DNA from: Pantoea vagans
Lineage (GTDB): Bacteria > Pseudomonadota > Gammaproteobacteria > Enterobacterales > Enterobacteriaceae
Length of the DNA stretch: 64,000 bases
NCBI RefSeq assembly: GCF_001506165.1
Contig: NZ_CP011427.1
Location: forward strand, 1,922,001-1,986,000
Direction: 5' to 3'
The translations under genes were made by a program, and so were the position numbers. The notes under the pieces were generated by a model. The model saw nothing but the letters and a program-made list of their open reading frames with translations, ran no database searches and was not told the origin of the DNA. Every line of letters starts with the position of its first letter. Positions within the stretch are counted from its first letter, which is position 1. Positions 35,425-44,221 of this stretch are shown here, one piece after another.

Positions 35425-36332
35425 TGATAGTGAGCTCGCTTGTCCAGCAGGTTAAATTTAATCAGCGCAATCGCCGCCAGAATCACCAGTAGTACTACTG
35501 TCATCGCAGCCGCCGCAGGCATATCCCAGAAGCTGAACGCGGTGCGATAGATATAGAACAGCAGCAGACTACTGCTGTTGTTAGGCCCGCCGTTGGTCAT
35601 CGCAATCACCTGATCAACAATGCGGAAGGCATTCATCGATGCATTGATCAACACAAACAGCGTGGTGGGCATCAGCAGTGGCCACTGCACCCGTCGGAAA
35701 AAATACCCGCGTGACGCCCCTTCAATCTCTGCAGCTTCACTCAGACGCGGATCGATCTGCTGCAATGCAGCAAGATAAAAGATCATAAAGAATCCGGCCT
35801 CACGCCACACCGACACTGCCATCAAGCAATATAGAGATGTACCAGGTTCACCAAGCCAGTTCACCGCAGGCAACGAAAACAGCGCCAGCAACTTATTGAG
35901 TAACCCTAACTGCGGCGTATAGAAAAACAGCCACAGATTCGCGATGGCAATCATAGGCAACAGTGAAGGAATAAAGAACGCAGCACGCACCAGTGAGTTA
36001 CCCGCCAGACGGCGATTTACTGCCAGCGCCATCAGCAAGGCCAGGATGACGGCCAGAGGAATGGTGATCAACGCATACCGCAGATTGTTCCACAGCGACT
36101 GGATGAAGATATCGTCATCGAGCAAGGCCAGATAATTATCCAGCCCGACAAAATGGGCTGGATGGTTACTACGCGAAGCACTGAACAGACTCTCCCAGAC
36201 GGTTGCTACCGCAGGATAGTGAGTGAACAGCAGCAAAAAACACAGCGCCGGTAGAATTAACAGATATCCATAAAGTTGCATCGACCATAAACGCGGACGA
36301 TGCAGCGGGATACTGGTGAGAGTCGTGCTCAT
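35421..36332 (-). CDS. ABC transporter permease, UgpA/MalF type
   Basis: 303 residues with six membrane helices after a short cytoplasmic start (PLHRPRLWSMQLYGYLLILP). The EAA loop is at about residues 205-225 (SEAAEIEGASRGYFFRRVQW, then PLLMPT), and the C-terminal part includes TNGGPNNSSSLLLFYIYRTA, where UgpA/MalF proteins keep a GGP motif. It is the heterodimer partner of the next gene. It starts 11 nt after the binding-protein stop and ends overlapping the UgpE-like gene. Confidence 0.85.
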   Translation of the reverse strand: MSTTLTSIPLHRPRLWSMQLYGYLLILPALCFLLLFTHYPAVATVWESLFSASRSNHPAHFVGLDNYLALLDDDIFIQSLWNNLRYALITIPLAVILALLMALAVNRRLAGNSLVRAAFFIPSLLPMIAIANLWLFFYTPQLGLLNKLLALFSLPAVNWLGEPGTSLYCLMAVSVWREAGFFMIFYLAALQQIDPRLSEAAEIEGASRGYFFRRVQWPLLMPTTLFVLINASMNAFRIVDQVIAMTNGGPNNSSSLLLFYIYRTAFSFWDMPAAAAMTVVLLVILAAIALIKFNLLDKRAHYQ

Positions 36333-36342
36333 AGCGCTTCCG

Positions 36343-37620
36343 TTACTGATACGATTTTAACAGGCGATCGGCTTGCTTCTGTGCACCTTCCAGCGCTTCA
36401 GCAGGGGTTTTGGCCTGCGTCACTGCGGCTTCTACCGCATGATTGAGTGCATCCTGAATCTGCACGCTGTTGTAAGTAGAGAGTTCTGGCTGGGCATATT
36501 TCAACTGCTCGCGAGCCACCAGTGCCTGAGGCACTTGTTTCACGTAATCCTTCATCACAGCGGTGTCCCATGCAGCTGGAGACGTTGCGACGTAACCTGT
36601 TGCGATACTCCAACGCGCGGCCTGCTCCGGCGACGTCACCCAACGGATAAACTCCATCGCTGCTTTTTGCTGCTCAGGTGAGCCATTTTTGAAGACGTAA
36701 AGGTTGCCACCCCCGGTTGGGCTGCCGCGCTGGGTTTTCTCTGGCAGCATTGCCACGCCAAACGGGAATTTAGCATTATCACGCACGTTGGTCAGATTGC
36801 CGGTAGTCGTCACCATCATGGCGGTTTTCCCGCTGATGAAATCCTGCGGCGTTGTGCCCCAAGCGATCGCGCCTTTTGGTGAGACCTCTTCTTTCTGACC
36901 CAAATCGGTCAGCCACTGCAGGGTCTCAATGTTGCCAGGCGTATTGAAATTGACGGCAGTGCCCTTGCCATTATCCAGGCGACCGCCATTGGTGGCAGAC
37001 AATCCCTGGAAGGTCCAGTAACCAATTGGCGTTGAGGGGATTTCGATGCCCCACTGACTCACATCATTGCCATTTTTGATGGTCAGTTTCTTACCAAAAT
37101 CGACCACTTGCTGCCAGTTGGCCGGTGGAGTATCAGCATTCAGGCCAGCTTTATCGAACGCCTGCTTGTTCCAGAACATCACGATAGTCGATCGCTGGAA
37201 CGGCACACCCCAGACCTTGCCGTCAATATGACGCAGAAACGCCGGATAGAAACCTTCGATCCACTTTTTACCCTCATCACCGGTTGCCAGATCGCTGGCG
37301 GCAACAATCGCACCCGCATCAATCAGCGAATAGGCTTCAATATCACCGATCACCGCCAGTTGTGGCGCATTACCGCCACGGAAGGCGGTCAGTGCTTTGG
37401 TGACTGTCGTCGAGTAGTCACCGGTGTACACCGGTTGAATGCTCACTTCCGGATGCACTTTTTCGAAATCAGCGACCAGCGCGTCAACGGTATGGCTGAC
37501 TTTGCCACCCACCGCGATCGGATAGTACATCTGCAATTTGACAGGATCGGCCGCAAAGGCCGAGGCAGTGACGCAAAGTAGTACAGCAGAGGCCAGACGT
37601 GAGTAACGGATCGCAGACAT
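36343..37620 (-). CDS. extracellular solute-binding protein, UgpB type
   Basis: About 425 residues. A signal peptide (SRLASAVLLCVTASAFA, then ADPVKLQMYYP) precedes a type 1/family 1 solute-binding fold. Motifs are YTGDYSTTVTKALTAFRGG, GVPFQRSTIVMFWNKQAFDK, GFYPAF and AAMEFIRWVTSPEQAARW, matching UgpB (glycerol-3-phosphate/glycerophosphodiester) proteins more than MalE. AAGGGA lies 6 nt before the ATG at 37620. It is the second gene of the ATPase-SBP-permease-permease-phosphoesterase operon. A phosphorylated or phosphodiester ligand is inferred from the phosphoesterase partner. Confidence 0.85.
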   Translation of the reverse strand: MSAIRYSRLASAVLLCVTASAFAADPVKLQMYYPIAVGGKVSHTVDALVADFEKVHPEVSIQPVYTGDYSTTVTKALTAFRGGNAPQLAVIGDIEAYSLIDAGAIVAASDLATGDEGKKWIEGFYPAFLRHIDGKVWGVPFQRSTIVMFWNKQAFDKAGLNADTPPANWQQVVDFGKKLTIKNGNDVSQWGIEIPSTPIGYWTFQGLSATNGGRLDNGKGTAVNFNTPGNIETLQWLTDLGQKEEVSPKGAIAWGTTPQDFISGKTAMMVTTTGNLTNVRDNAKFPFGVAMLPEKTQRGSPTGGGNLYVFKNGSPEQQKAAMEFIRWVTSPEQAARWSIATGYVATSPAAWDTAVMKDYVKQVPQALVAREQLKYAQPELSTYNSVQIQDALNHAVEAAVTQAKTPAEALEGAQKQADRLLKSYQ

Positions 37621-37647
37621 GATTTTCCCTTGGGCGAAAAACAACGG

Positions 37648-38751
37648 TTAAACAGCGTATTTATTCTGTGAAGCAAACATGTGTTGTTCAGCGGAGGTGC
37701 TGCGTTTGCCACTGGTGGTTGAAAACAGGTATTGGCGGGCGGCAGACCACTGCAATCCCACCTGGCTGCCCTCGTCATAGCGCTGCATGCCGGGCACTTT
37801 GACGGTGATAACTTCGCTCAATCCAGCCAACTGGCAGGCCAGTAAGGTGTCAGCCCCCATATATTCGTAACTGACAACGCGCGCAGTCAGTGCCGCACTG
37901 GCGGGGGAAATCAGCTGGATATCTTCGGCACGCAGCCCGAGGCTCAGCGCGACCTCATCGCAATGCTCCACCACCGGAGTCTGTAAATGGCTGAGATAGT
38001 GATGCTCACCCTTCGCATGCAGCGGCAGGATGTTCATCGGTGGCGCGCCGATAAACTGGGCAGCAAAGATACTGGCCGGATTGTTATAGAGATCGTTCGG
38101 TGTGCCGTGCTGTTCAATTTGGCCGTCATTGAGCAAGATGATGCTGTCAGCCATGCTCATCGCTTCTGTCTGGTCATGCGTGACATACAGCATGGTGAGT
38201 CCCAGCTTCTTCTGTAAGGCACGGATTTCACGACGCATGCTTTGGCGCAGTTTGGCATCAAGATTGGATAACGGCTCGTCCATCAGACACAGATTGTTAT
38301 TGGCGATCACCGCCCTACCCAACGCCACGCGTTGCTGCTGCCCACCGGAGAGTTGCGAGGGCAAGCGTTCGAGCAGTTTATCCAGCTCCATCAACTTGCT
38401 GACATCATCAAGCCGCGAGGCGAAAGTCTGCTTATCTTCGCCGCGCGCTTTCAAACCAAACAGCAGGTTTTCCCGCACGTTGAGGTGCGGAAACAGCGCA
38501 TAGGATTGAAACACCATTGAGAGCTTGCGCTGAGAGGGTGGCAAATGAGTGATGTCGCTGTGTTTAAAATGGATCTGACCGCTATCTGCGGTTTCCAGTC
38601 CTGCTATGGTGCGAAGCAGTGTCGATTTACCACAACCAGAGGGACCAAGTAGCGCGACAAAACTGCCTTCTGCGGCATCGAAGCTGATGTTGTCCAGGGC
38701 AATTTTTTCACCCCAGGCTTTAGTAATGTGATGAAGCGAAAGATGGCTCAT
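37648..38751 (-). CDS. ABC transporter ATPase, UgpC/MalK type
   Basis: About 367 residues. The nucleotide-binding domain has Walker A GPSGCGKST, signature LSGGQQQRVALGRAV, Walker B LCLMDEPLSNLD and the D/H-loops; the C-terminal part is the TOBE regulatory domain (GLRAEDIQLI, then a short beta region). It powers the UgpA/E-like channel. The ATG at 38751 gives the standard family start (MSHLSLHHITKAWGEKIALD); a longer upstream frame is rejected. It is the first gene of the transporter operon, 200 bp after the SorC regulator, with a 25 bp palindrome in the gap. Confidence 0.86.
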   Translation of the reverse strand: MSHLSLHHITKAWGEKIALDNISFDAAEGSFVALLGPSGCGKSTLLRTIAGLETADSGQIHFKHSDITHLPPSQRKLSMVFQSYALFPHLNVRENLLFGLKARGEDKQTFASRLDDVSKLMELDKLLERLPSQLSGGQQQRVALGRAVIANNNLCLMDEPLSNLDAKLRQSMRREIRALQKKLGLTMLYVTHDQTEAMSMADSIILLNDGQIEQHGTPNDLYNNPASIFAAQFIGAPPMNILPLHAKGEHHYLSHLQTPVVEHCDEVALSLGLRAEDIQLISPASAALTARVVSYEYMGADTLLACQLAGLSEVITVKVPGMQRYDEGSQVGLQWSAARQYLFSTTSGKRSTSAEQHMFASQNKYAV

Positions 38752-38886
38752 GCATCCGCAGTCCTGAAAACAGAATGGCGGTAAGCTAGCGTAGGGAAAT
38801 GAAGGATTTATGTAACTGGAGTGACGGTTGAGTGACTGGCAAAAAATGACAGCATTCGACCGCAAGGAAAGTTTATAAAACTTGTT

Positions 38887-38911
38887 ATCAACGGCGATAA
38901 TCGCCGTTGAT
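38887..38911. promoter_or_regulatory. 25 bp perfect palindrome between the SorC regulator and the Ugp-type operon
   Basis: Arms ATCAACGGCGAT (38887-38898) and ATCGCCGTTGAT (38900-38911) flank a single A. Flanking GTTTATAA and TTATAAAC add outer symmetry. It can be an operator for the adjacent SorC-type regulator or the terminator of the sorC transcript; the lack of a T run and the outer symmetry favour an operator. Confidence 0.5.
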
Positions 38912-38953
38912 TTAAGATCTTATAAACTCTCTTGAGCGAACAGTGATTCTAAA

Positions 38954-39919
38954 TTACTGCGACATACTCAAAATCGTGCGGATATTCTGTGCAGTGGTCG
39001 CCACAATATCGATCGCGCCGGTGCGCAGTGCGCCGAGAATCGCCAGCGCTTTGGTATTCTCTGAGGCAATGGCAATCACACAGGGGATCTTACGTAACTC
39101 TTCGATGCTGAGACCAATCACGCGGTCGTTCATCACCGTGTCCACATGTTGTCCCTGCGCATTAAAGAAGTCATAGCCAGCAACATCGCCTGTCACGCCC
39201 TGATTAACGTGCGCATCAATAATTTCGTGCGGCGTAAACCAGCCCAGTTTGACCATATAACTGTTTTCATTCATATCCCCGATGCCCACTAAAGCGACAT
39301 CGGCTTTACGTGCACGGTCTAGCGTCTCTTTAATGGTGCCGTTTTGCATAAAGGCATCACGCAACCCGCGGTTTTCGACGTAGGCCGGCGCATACAGGGT
39401 TTCACTGATGCCACCAAACTTCTTCGCCAGACGACGGCTAATGTGGTCCGCATTAATCGCATCACCCGGACGATGAGTACCCCCAATCCCGCTGATAAAC
39501 AGACAGTTGCGCGTGGGAACCTGACCAGGATAATCGGCGACGGCGGCAACGTTGCGCCCCTGTCCTACCGCGACAATGGCGTTATCTTTCAGCGACTGGG
39601 CAAGATGCGAGGAGACGAGCGCAGCAACCTGACGGCGCTGTTCTTCATCATCGGGGGAATCCAGGGCGATCAACGCGCGTTGCAGTTGCGGGAAACGATT
39701 TTGCAGTTGTTGTTCAAGACGCGTACTGAACACCGGATGGTAGCGCACATTAATTTCGACGATGCCCTCTTCACGCGCACGTTTGAGCAAGCGACCAACC
39801 TTAATGCGGGAAATCCCAAACTTACGCGCAATCTCCTCCTGGGTGATTTCGTCCTGATAATAAGCCACTGCAATTTCTGTCAGCAGCTCGGAGTCCTGAG
39901 AAAGCGTGTTTTTTTCCAT
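38954..39919 (-). CDS. SorC-family transcriptional regulator
   Basis: 321 residues. The HTH (QDEITQEEIARKFGISRIKV, then GRLLKRAREEGIV) is near residues 22-55, and the sugar-phosphate-sensing domain includes VGQGRNVAAVADY, FISGIGGTHRPGD, LVGIGDMNENSY and GALRTGAIDIVATT. It is a paralogue in type of the EryD-like regulator at 1856-2812. It lies downstream of the apionate-type operon (107 bp after apnO) and upstream of the Ugp-type operon, so it may control either or both, with a tetrulose phosphate a plausible effector for the first. The start is the ATG at 39919 with only a weak ribosome site. Confidence 0.82.
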   Translation of the reverse strand: MEKNTLSQDSELLTEIAVAYYQDEITQEEIARKFGISRIKVGRLLKRAREEGIVEINVRYHPVFSTRLEQQLQNRFPQLQRALIALDSPDDEEQRRQVAALVSSHLAQSLKDNAIVAVGQGRNVAAVADYPGQVPTRNCLFISGIGGTHRPGDAINADHISRRLAKKFGGISETLYAPAYVENRGLRDAFMQNGTIKETLDRARKADVALVGIGDMNENSYMVKLGWFTPHEIIDAHVNQGVTGDVAGYDFFNAQGQHVDTVMNDRVIGLSIEELRKIPCVIAIASENTKALAILGALRTGAIDIVATTAQNIRTILSMSQ

Positions 39920-39975
39920 CCGTTACCTGTCTTGTATCGTGACACTTGATTTGAGGAAGGAGTTATATCATTGAT

Positions 39976-40012
39976 ACGACTCGCTTCGCCAGACAGCGAC
40001 GATGCGAGTCGT
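39976..40012. promoter_or_regulatory. inverted repeat between apnO and the SorC gene
   Basis: ACGACTCGC (39976-39984) and GCGAGTCGT (40004-40012) form a 9 bp stem with a 19 nt spacer, starting 15 nt after the apnO stop on the minus strand. With no T run after it, it could be an mRNA-stabilising or attenuating hairpin, or an operator for the SorC gene that starts 57 bp further on. Confidence 0.45.
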
Positions 40013-40026
40013 TGACCACATCACGC

Positions 40027-40884
40027 TTAACGCTTGATCGCGTCGATTTTCAGCATGCGGGCAATCACGATATCCAGTTCTTTCTGATCGAAGATCTGCT
40101 TCCAGTCTGGCTTCACAATCTTCTCACGGCCGTACTCCATGGCGATCATGCAGGCATCAGAGAACGGGTTTGTTGCACGGAAGGCCACGGCCAGTGCGAT
40201 CTGAATATGACCATACAGCATCGCTTTAGCGGCTTCTTCTGGTACACCGCTGTGTTTCACGGTCTCATCCAGCGCTTCTTTCATAAAGGCACCGACCATA
40301 CAGGCCACGGTTTCTACCAGCGTTGGCTCCAGATAAGCCAGCTGCGTTACGGTGACCCAGTGCACTTCCTCCACCGGGCCGTACATCACGCTGATCACTT
40401 TGCTGAGCTCGGCTTTCTGTGCGTCGCTGCCGGTTTCATAAGAAGCCGCTACGTGCTGAACAGCGGCGATGCCGCCGAAGGCATCAGCGTGCTCTTCTTT
40501 GGTGTAGCGCTCCAGGAACACGGATGGATGGCAAGGATGCGCAACCGCATACTCAATACCCTCACGATGGGCAATCAGATTCGCGTAGGCTGCAGCCGGG
40601 TCGAGGGTCAGCAGAATCGCGCCTGCCTTCATCTGCGGTACAACACCTTCTGACACTTTGCCCAACACGATATCTGGCACCGCCAGAATCACCACGTCAC
40701 TCAACGGCACCACTGAGGCAGCATCAGACAATTCGCGACCTTGAGCGGTAACTTGTTCCTGTGCTTTTGGTGAGTTCTCAACGTAAAACACCTGGTAATC
40801 GCTTTTCTGGAAGTTGGCAGAAATACGCATACCCATTTTGCCGCCCGCGCCAATCACGGTGATGGTTTTCAATGCATTGCTCAT
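40027..40884 (-). CDS. apnO: D-apionate oxidoisomerase (ApnO-like, phosphogluconate-dehydrogenase-type)
   Basis: 285 residues. A Rossmann domain with GAGGKMG at residues 12-18 is followed by an all-helical C-terminal domain, the architecture of the family usually annotated as phosphogluconate dehydrogenase with the PGDH_C-type C-terminus; the mid-protein AVAHPCHPSVF is characteristic. In D-apiose catabolism ApnO converts D-apionate with NAD+ to 3-oxo-isoapionate. Assignment rests on family plus four neighbours that make the rest of that route (OiaC, LerI, LerK, DerI). AGGAG lies 7 nt before the ATG and overlaps the oiaC stop. A hydroxyacid dehydrogenase of other specificity is the alternative. 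Confidence 0.7.
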   Translation of the reverse strand: MSNALKTITVIGAGGKMGMRISANFQKSDYQVFYVENSPKAQEQVTAQGRELSDAASVVPLSDVVILAVPDIVLGKVSEGVVPQMKAGAILLTLDPAAAYANLIAHREGIEYAVAHPCHPSVFLERYTKEEHADAFGGIAAVQHVAASYETGSDAQKAELSKVISVMYGPVEEVHWVTVTQLAYLEPTLVETVACMVGAFMKEALDETVKHSGVPEEAAKAMLYGHIQIALAVAFRATNPFSDACMIAMEYGREKIVKPDWKQIFDQKELDIVIARMLKIDAIKR

Positions 40885-40889
40885 GTGTG

Positions 40890-41699
40890 TTACTCCTGAT
40901 CTTGTTTACTACGTAAGAATTCAACGGTGCGGCGAGTCCATTCGGCTTCTCGCTCGCAGGTCAACGCGGCATCGTCTTGCCACGGCAACCAGTGTTCGAC
41001 GATTTGGTTAATCTCTCTTTCGACCGGGCGCACGCTGGCGATCATCCGGTCGTAATCCAGTAGCCCTTCGCCCATCGGGCAACCGGCAAAGGTAAAGCCG
41101 ACCCAGCCATCACGCCGGGTGAAGGCGAAATCTTTGATATGCAGATTGCCAACGCGTGCTGCGGTATTGGCGACCACCTGCTCCGGCAGTTCCAGTCCGG
41201 CAACACAGTTTGCCGGGTCCAGACAGACGCACAGCCATGGCGACAGAAACTTATTGATCACCGACATCATGGCGCCACTGTTCACCTGCTCATAGGTCTC
41301 AAGGCAGAGGCGTACTTGCTGGCGGGCGAAATCAGGCAACACTGCTCCAATTAATTCCGCCGCTTCATCCAGTGACGGACGATGATCGGCGGTATAGAAC
41401 ATTGAGCGCACCACACGCGCATCAAGAATGTTGGCCATGTGCAAATAGCCACGCAGATGGGCCGTGCCCAACCCACGCGTGCCCAGCTCAAGCGTGATGC
41501 CCAGCGTATCCGCCTGCTGACGCAGCGCCTGCAACTGCTCGTCAGACCAACTCTCTATCGCTGGGTAGTCACAAATCTGGAATACCGACACATCCATCTC
41601 TGCGGTCTGTTGCAACATCTGCTCCAGCGTCAGGGGATGCGGCACTTTGCTGGACATACGCCAGAAAAAGGCATAAGTACTGAGTCCGATACGGCTCAT
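40890..41699 (-). CDS. oiaC: 3-oxo-isoapionate decarboxylase (OiaC-like TIM barrel)
   Basis: 269 residues of the xylose-isomerase-like TIM-barrel superfamily. Probable metal ligands are Glu in LCLETYEQV, Asp in VCLDPANCV, His in NLHIKDFA and Glu in IVEHWLPW. OiaC decarboxylates 3-oxo-isoapionate to L-erythrulose. The gene overlaps lerI by one base (TAATG at 41697-41701) and is followed 5 nt later by apnO, so the products are probably made together. Without the context it would be called only a sugar-phosphate isomerase/epimerase; the context of kinase, TPI-like and RpiB-like isomerases argues for OiaC. Confidence 0.7.
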   Translation of the reverse strand: MSRIGLSTYAFFWRMSSKVPHPLTLEQMLQQTAEMDVSVFQICDYPAIESWSDEQLQALRQQADTLGITLELGTRGLGTAHLRGYLHMANILDARVVRSMFYTADHRPSLDEAAELIGAVLPDFARQQVRLCLETYEQVNSGAMMSVINKFLSPWLCVCLDPANCVAGLELPEQVVANTAARVGNLHIKDFAFTRRDGWVGFTFAGCPMGEGLLDYDRMIASVRPVEREINQIVEHWLPWQDDAALTCEREAEWTRRTVEFLRSKQDQE

Positions 41700-42475
41700 T
41701 AACGGATCTCCTTTGCCAGCACGCTGGCTTCTTCAATAATTTGCGCCAGCGCATGCGGATCATGGGCAAAGCGACCAAGGAACAGACCATCCACGTCTGC
41801 CCCCAGGCGTTGAATCAGCCCCGGCCCAGCACTGCCGCCGTAGATAATCTTCAAGGTAATGCCTTCAGGCGTTTTCAATTGCTGCAAGCCCGCGCATACC
41901 GCACGAATGTAACTGTCAGGTGCAGGTTGCGGCGCACCAATCGCCCACTGTGGTTCATAGGCGAAGAACACTTCACCGCGTAATCCTTGCTGCGTGGCAT
42001 CGGCCAGCGCTTCGGCGAGTTGCTGCTCGCACAGTGCAATCGCCTGCTCCGGTTCAGCCTGTTGCTCTTCCCCGATGCACAGCACCGGCGTCAAACCGTG
42101 GCGCAATGACATCGCCACCTTGGCCGCAATTTGCGCTTTATCTTCATGAAAATGACGGCGGCGCTCAGCATGGCCAATTTCAGCCAGGGAACAGCCCAAC
42201 TCCTGCAACATGCTGGCGCTGACTTCGCCGGTCCAGGCACCGTTTTCCGCCTGACAGACATCCTGTCCGCCGAAGCGTATTGGCGTGCGGGAAAAGATCT
42301 CGGCAATCGCCGGAATTGCCGGATAGGCAGGCAAAACAAATAAGCCTACGTCGCCGTTTTTGACAGCCGGAAGCTGCGCCAATCCGGCCACTTTGCGGCA
42401 CCAGTCCAACGTTTGCTGGTAGCCGAAGTACATTTTCAGGCTCACGCCAAGCCAGATTTTAGGCTGAGACATCAT
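41699..42475 (-). CDS. lerI: L-erythrulose-1-phosphate isomerase (LerI-like, TPI family)
   Basis: 258 residues of the triosephosphate-isomerase family. All catalytic positions are present: Lys in LGVSLKMYFG (residue 14), His in EIGHAERRR, Glu in FAYEPQWAIG and the phosphate-binding IIYGGSAGPG. The phosphate-loop lid after the Glu is APQPAPDS instead of the canonical T-G-x-x-A-T, a sign of a non-glycolytic substrate, as in LerI and EryH. It should convert L-erythrulose-1-phosphate to D-erythrulose-4-phosphate. It overlaps lerK by one base and oiaC by one base. A housekeeping TpiA role is unlikely given this operon. Confidence 0.75.
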   Translation of the reverse strand: MMSQPKIWLGVSLKMYFGYQQTLDWCRKVAGLAQLPAVKNGDVGLFVLPAYPAIPAIAEIFSRTPIRFGGQDVCQAENGAWTGEVSASMLQELGCSLAEIGHAERRRHFHEDKAQIAAKVAMSLRHGLTPVLCIGEEQQAEPEQAIALCEQQLAEALADATQQGLRGEVFFAYEPQWAIGAPQPAPDSYIRAVCAGLQQLKTPEGITLKIIYGGSAGPGLIQRLGADVDGLFLGRFAHDPHALAQIIEEASVLAKEIR

Positions 42476-44220
42476 TAGGCTCCTTGCTGAGAGGCACGGT
42501 ATTCTTTTAGCAGGTCGCCGACCGTGTTGACGATCATCGCCAGCGAAATCGCACCGGCATCAGGCGTACCCACACTTTTTTCTGCTAAAGGACGCGCACG
42601 GCCCATTTTTGGCACCAATTGCGCAGTATCCTGAGCCGCTTCGTCCGCGATTTTTGCTGCAGCCAACCATGCTTCAGTGAGTGACGAACCCTCAGCAACC
42701 GCGGCATTCAGGCTGTCGCTGAATGGCACCAGCACATCCACCATAGTCTTATCGCCGACTTTCGCTTTACCAAAGTGCATGATGCCCTCTTTGGCTTCTC
42801 GCACGCCCGTTGCAACGCGCTGCGCATTCGGTGATTGCTGATCGCCAATTGCCGTACCCAACGCCGTCAAGGCTACGCCCCACAATGCACCTGAAGTACC
42901 ACCGGCTTTATCTGCCCAGGCATCTGCAGCACGGCACAGCAAGCTGCCCGCACCCGCACCACGCGCAGCCACTTCACGCGCTTTTTCTACGGCGCCAAGA
43001 ACACCGCGCTCCATACCAATGCCGTGGTCGCCATCTCCAGCTACCGCATCAATATCACCCAACTTGCCTGCGTTACGTTGTAACAGGTCGGCAACGGCTT
43101 CGAGTGTATGCAACACGCGCTGCGCGCTTTGCTGCGACTCAACAGAGGCCTGCGGCAACGCTTCTTCGCTACTTTCTTCACACTCTGCCGCGCTCAGCGG
43201 TTCCGCAATCAACACGCTGCCTTTACGGTAAGCCGGCGTATTAGCCGGTGCGCGCCACAGTGTTTCCAGCTCGTCGTCAAGCCACATCAAGGTCAGTGAC
43301 ACACCAGCCATATTAAAGCTGGTGACAAACTCACCCACATCTGGCTCAACCACCTGCAATCCTGCCGCATCAAGCAATTGCGCGACGCGGCGGTACACCA
43401 CAAACAGTTCTTCATACTTCACCGACCCCAGGCCATTCAGGATCACCGCCACGCGCTGACCTTCAATTTTCTGGATATCGACAGGCAATTCACTCAGCAG
43501 ACGCTCGACAAAGATTTCGGCCAGTTCATCTGCACGCGGGACAGCGGTTTCACTAATACCGGGTTCACCATGAATACCTAATCCCAACGCCATGCGCCCT
43601 TTTTCAACTTCAAACAGCGGATGAGACGCGCCAGGCAGCGTGCAGCCCGAGAACGCCACACCAAAGGTGCGAGTCCGATCGTTAGCATGCTGTGATTTTT
43701 TCAGCACGGTGGCTAAATCATCACCAGCTTCTGCTGCCGCACAGGCGGCTTTGAACACGCATAAGTCTCCGGCAACGCCACGGCGCTTCGCCAGTTCGTC
43801 TTTGCTAGCACTGGAGATATCATCCGTTACCGCCAGAATCTCGCAGGCAATGCCTTCAGCACGCAGGCGTTCGCAAGCCTGGCCAAAGTGCAACACGTCA
43901 CCCGCATAGTTTCCGAACATCAACAACACGCCCGCACCGTTATGTGCCGCACGCGCCACGTTGTAAATCTGCTGGGCAGATGGCGAGGCAAACAGGTTAC
44001 CCATTGCCGCGCCATGTGCCAGACCTTGTCCAACCAACCCGGCGAAGGCCGGATAATGACCGGAACCGCCGCCCACAATCACCGCTACAGTATTGGGCTG
44101 GCTGCGCGTACTGCGCACCACACCACCGGTGACCTGACGAACTTTATCGGCGTTGGCGGCGACAAAGCCTTCAATGAGTTCAGCAGCAAAAGCTGAAGGT
44201 TGATTAAACAGGTAAGTCAT
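42475..44220 (-). CDS. lerK: L-erythrulose 1-kinase (LerK-like, fused DhaK-DhaL)
   Basis: 581 residues of the ATP-dependent dihydroxyacetone-kinase type. The DhaK domain has GGGSGH at 50-55, MFGNYAGDVLHFG, and the substrate-binding His217 in LGLGIHGEPG; a linker at about 335-375 leads to the DhaL domain, whose Mg-binding Asp cluster is in DIDAVAGDGDHGIGM and phosphate-binding part in ADKAGGTSGALWG. LerK phosphorylates L-erythrulose. The start is at 44220 (AGGAG 8 nt upstream, one base after the MFS stop); a longer frame to 44355 is rejected. A generic dihydroxyacetone kinase is the alternative, but the operon supports erythrulose. Confidence 0.75.
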   Translation of the reverse strand: MTYLFNQPSAFAAELIEGFVAANADKVRQVTGGVVRSTRSQPNTVAVIVGGGSGHYPAFAGLVGQGLAHGAAMGNLFASPSAQQIYNVARAAHNGAGVLLMFGNYAGDVLHFGQACERLRAEGIACEILAVTDDISSASKDELAKRRGVAGDLCVFKAACAAAEAGDDLATVLKKSQHANDRTRTFGVAFSGCTLPGASHPLFEVEKGRMALGLGIHGEPGISETAVPRADELAEIFVERLLSELPVDIQKIEGQRVAVILNGLGSVKYEELFVVYRRVAQLLDAAGLQVVEPDVGEFVTSFNMAGVSLTLMWLDDELETLWRAPANTPAYRKGSVLIAEPLSAAECEESSEEALPQASVESQQSAQRVLHTLEAVADLLQRNAGKLGDIDAVAGDGDHGIGMERGVLGAVEKAREVAARGAGAGSLLCRAADAWADKAGGTSGALWGVALTALGTAIGDQQSPNAQRVATGVREAKEGIMHFGKAKVGDKTMVDVLVPFSDSLNAAVAEGSSLTEAWLAAAKIADEAAQDTAQLVPKMGRARPLAEKSVGTPDAGAISLAMIVNTVGDLLKEYRASQQGA

Positions 44221-44221
44221 T

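Noticed and set aside
41699..42475. Housekeeping triosephosphate isomerase TpiA
   Set aside because: The catalytic residues fit, but the lid loop differs from the glycolytic consensus and the gene overlaps erythrulose kinase and decarboxylase genes.
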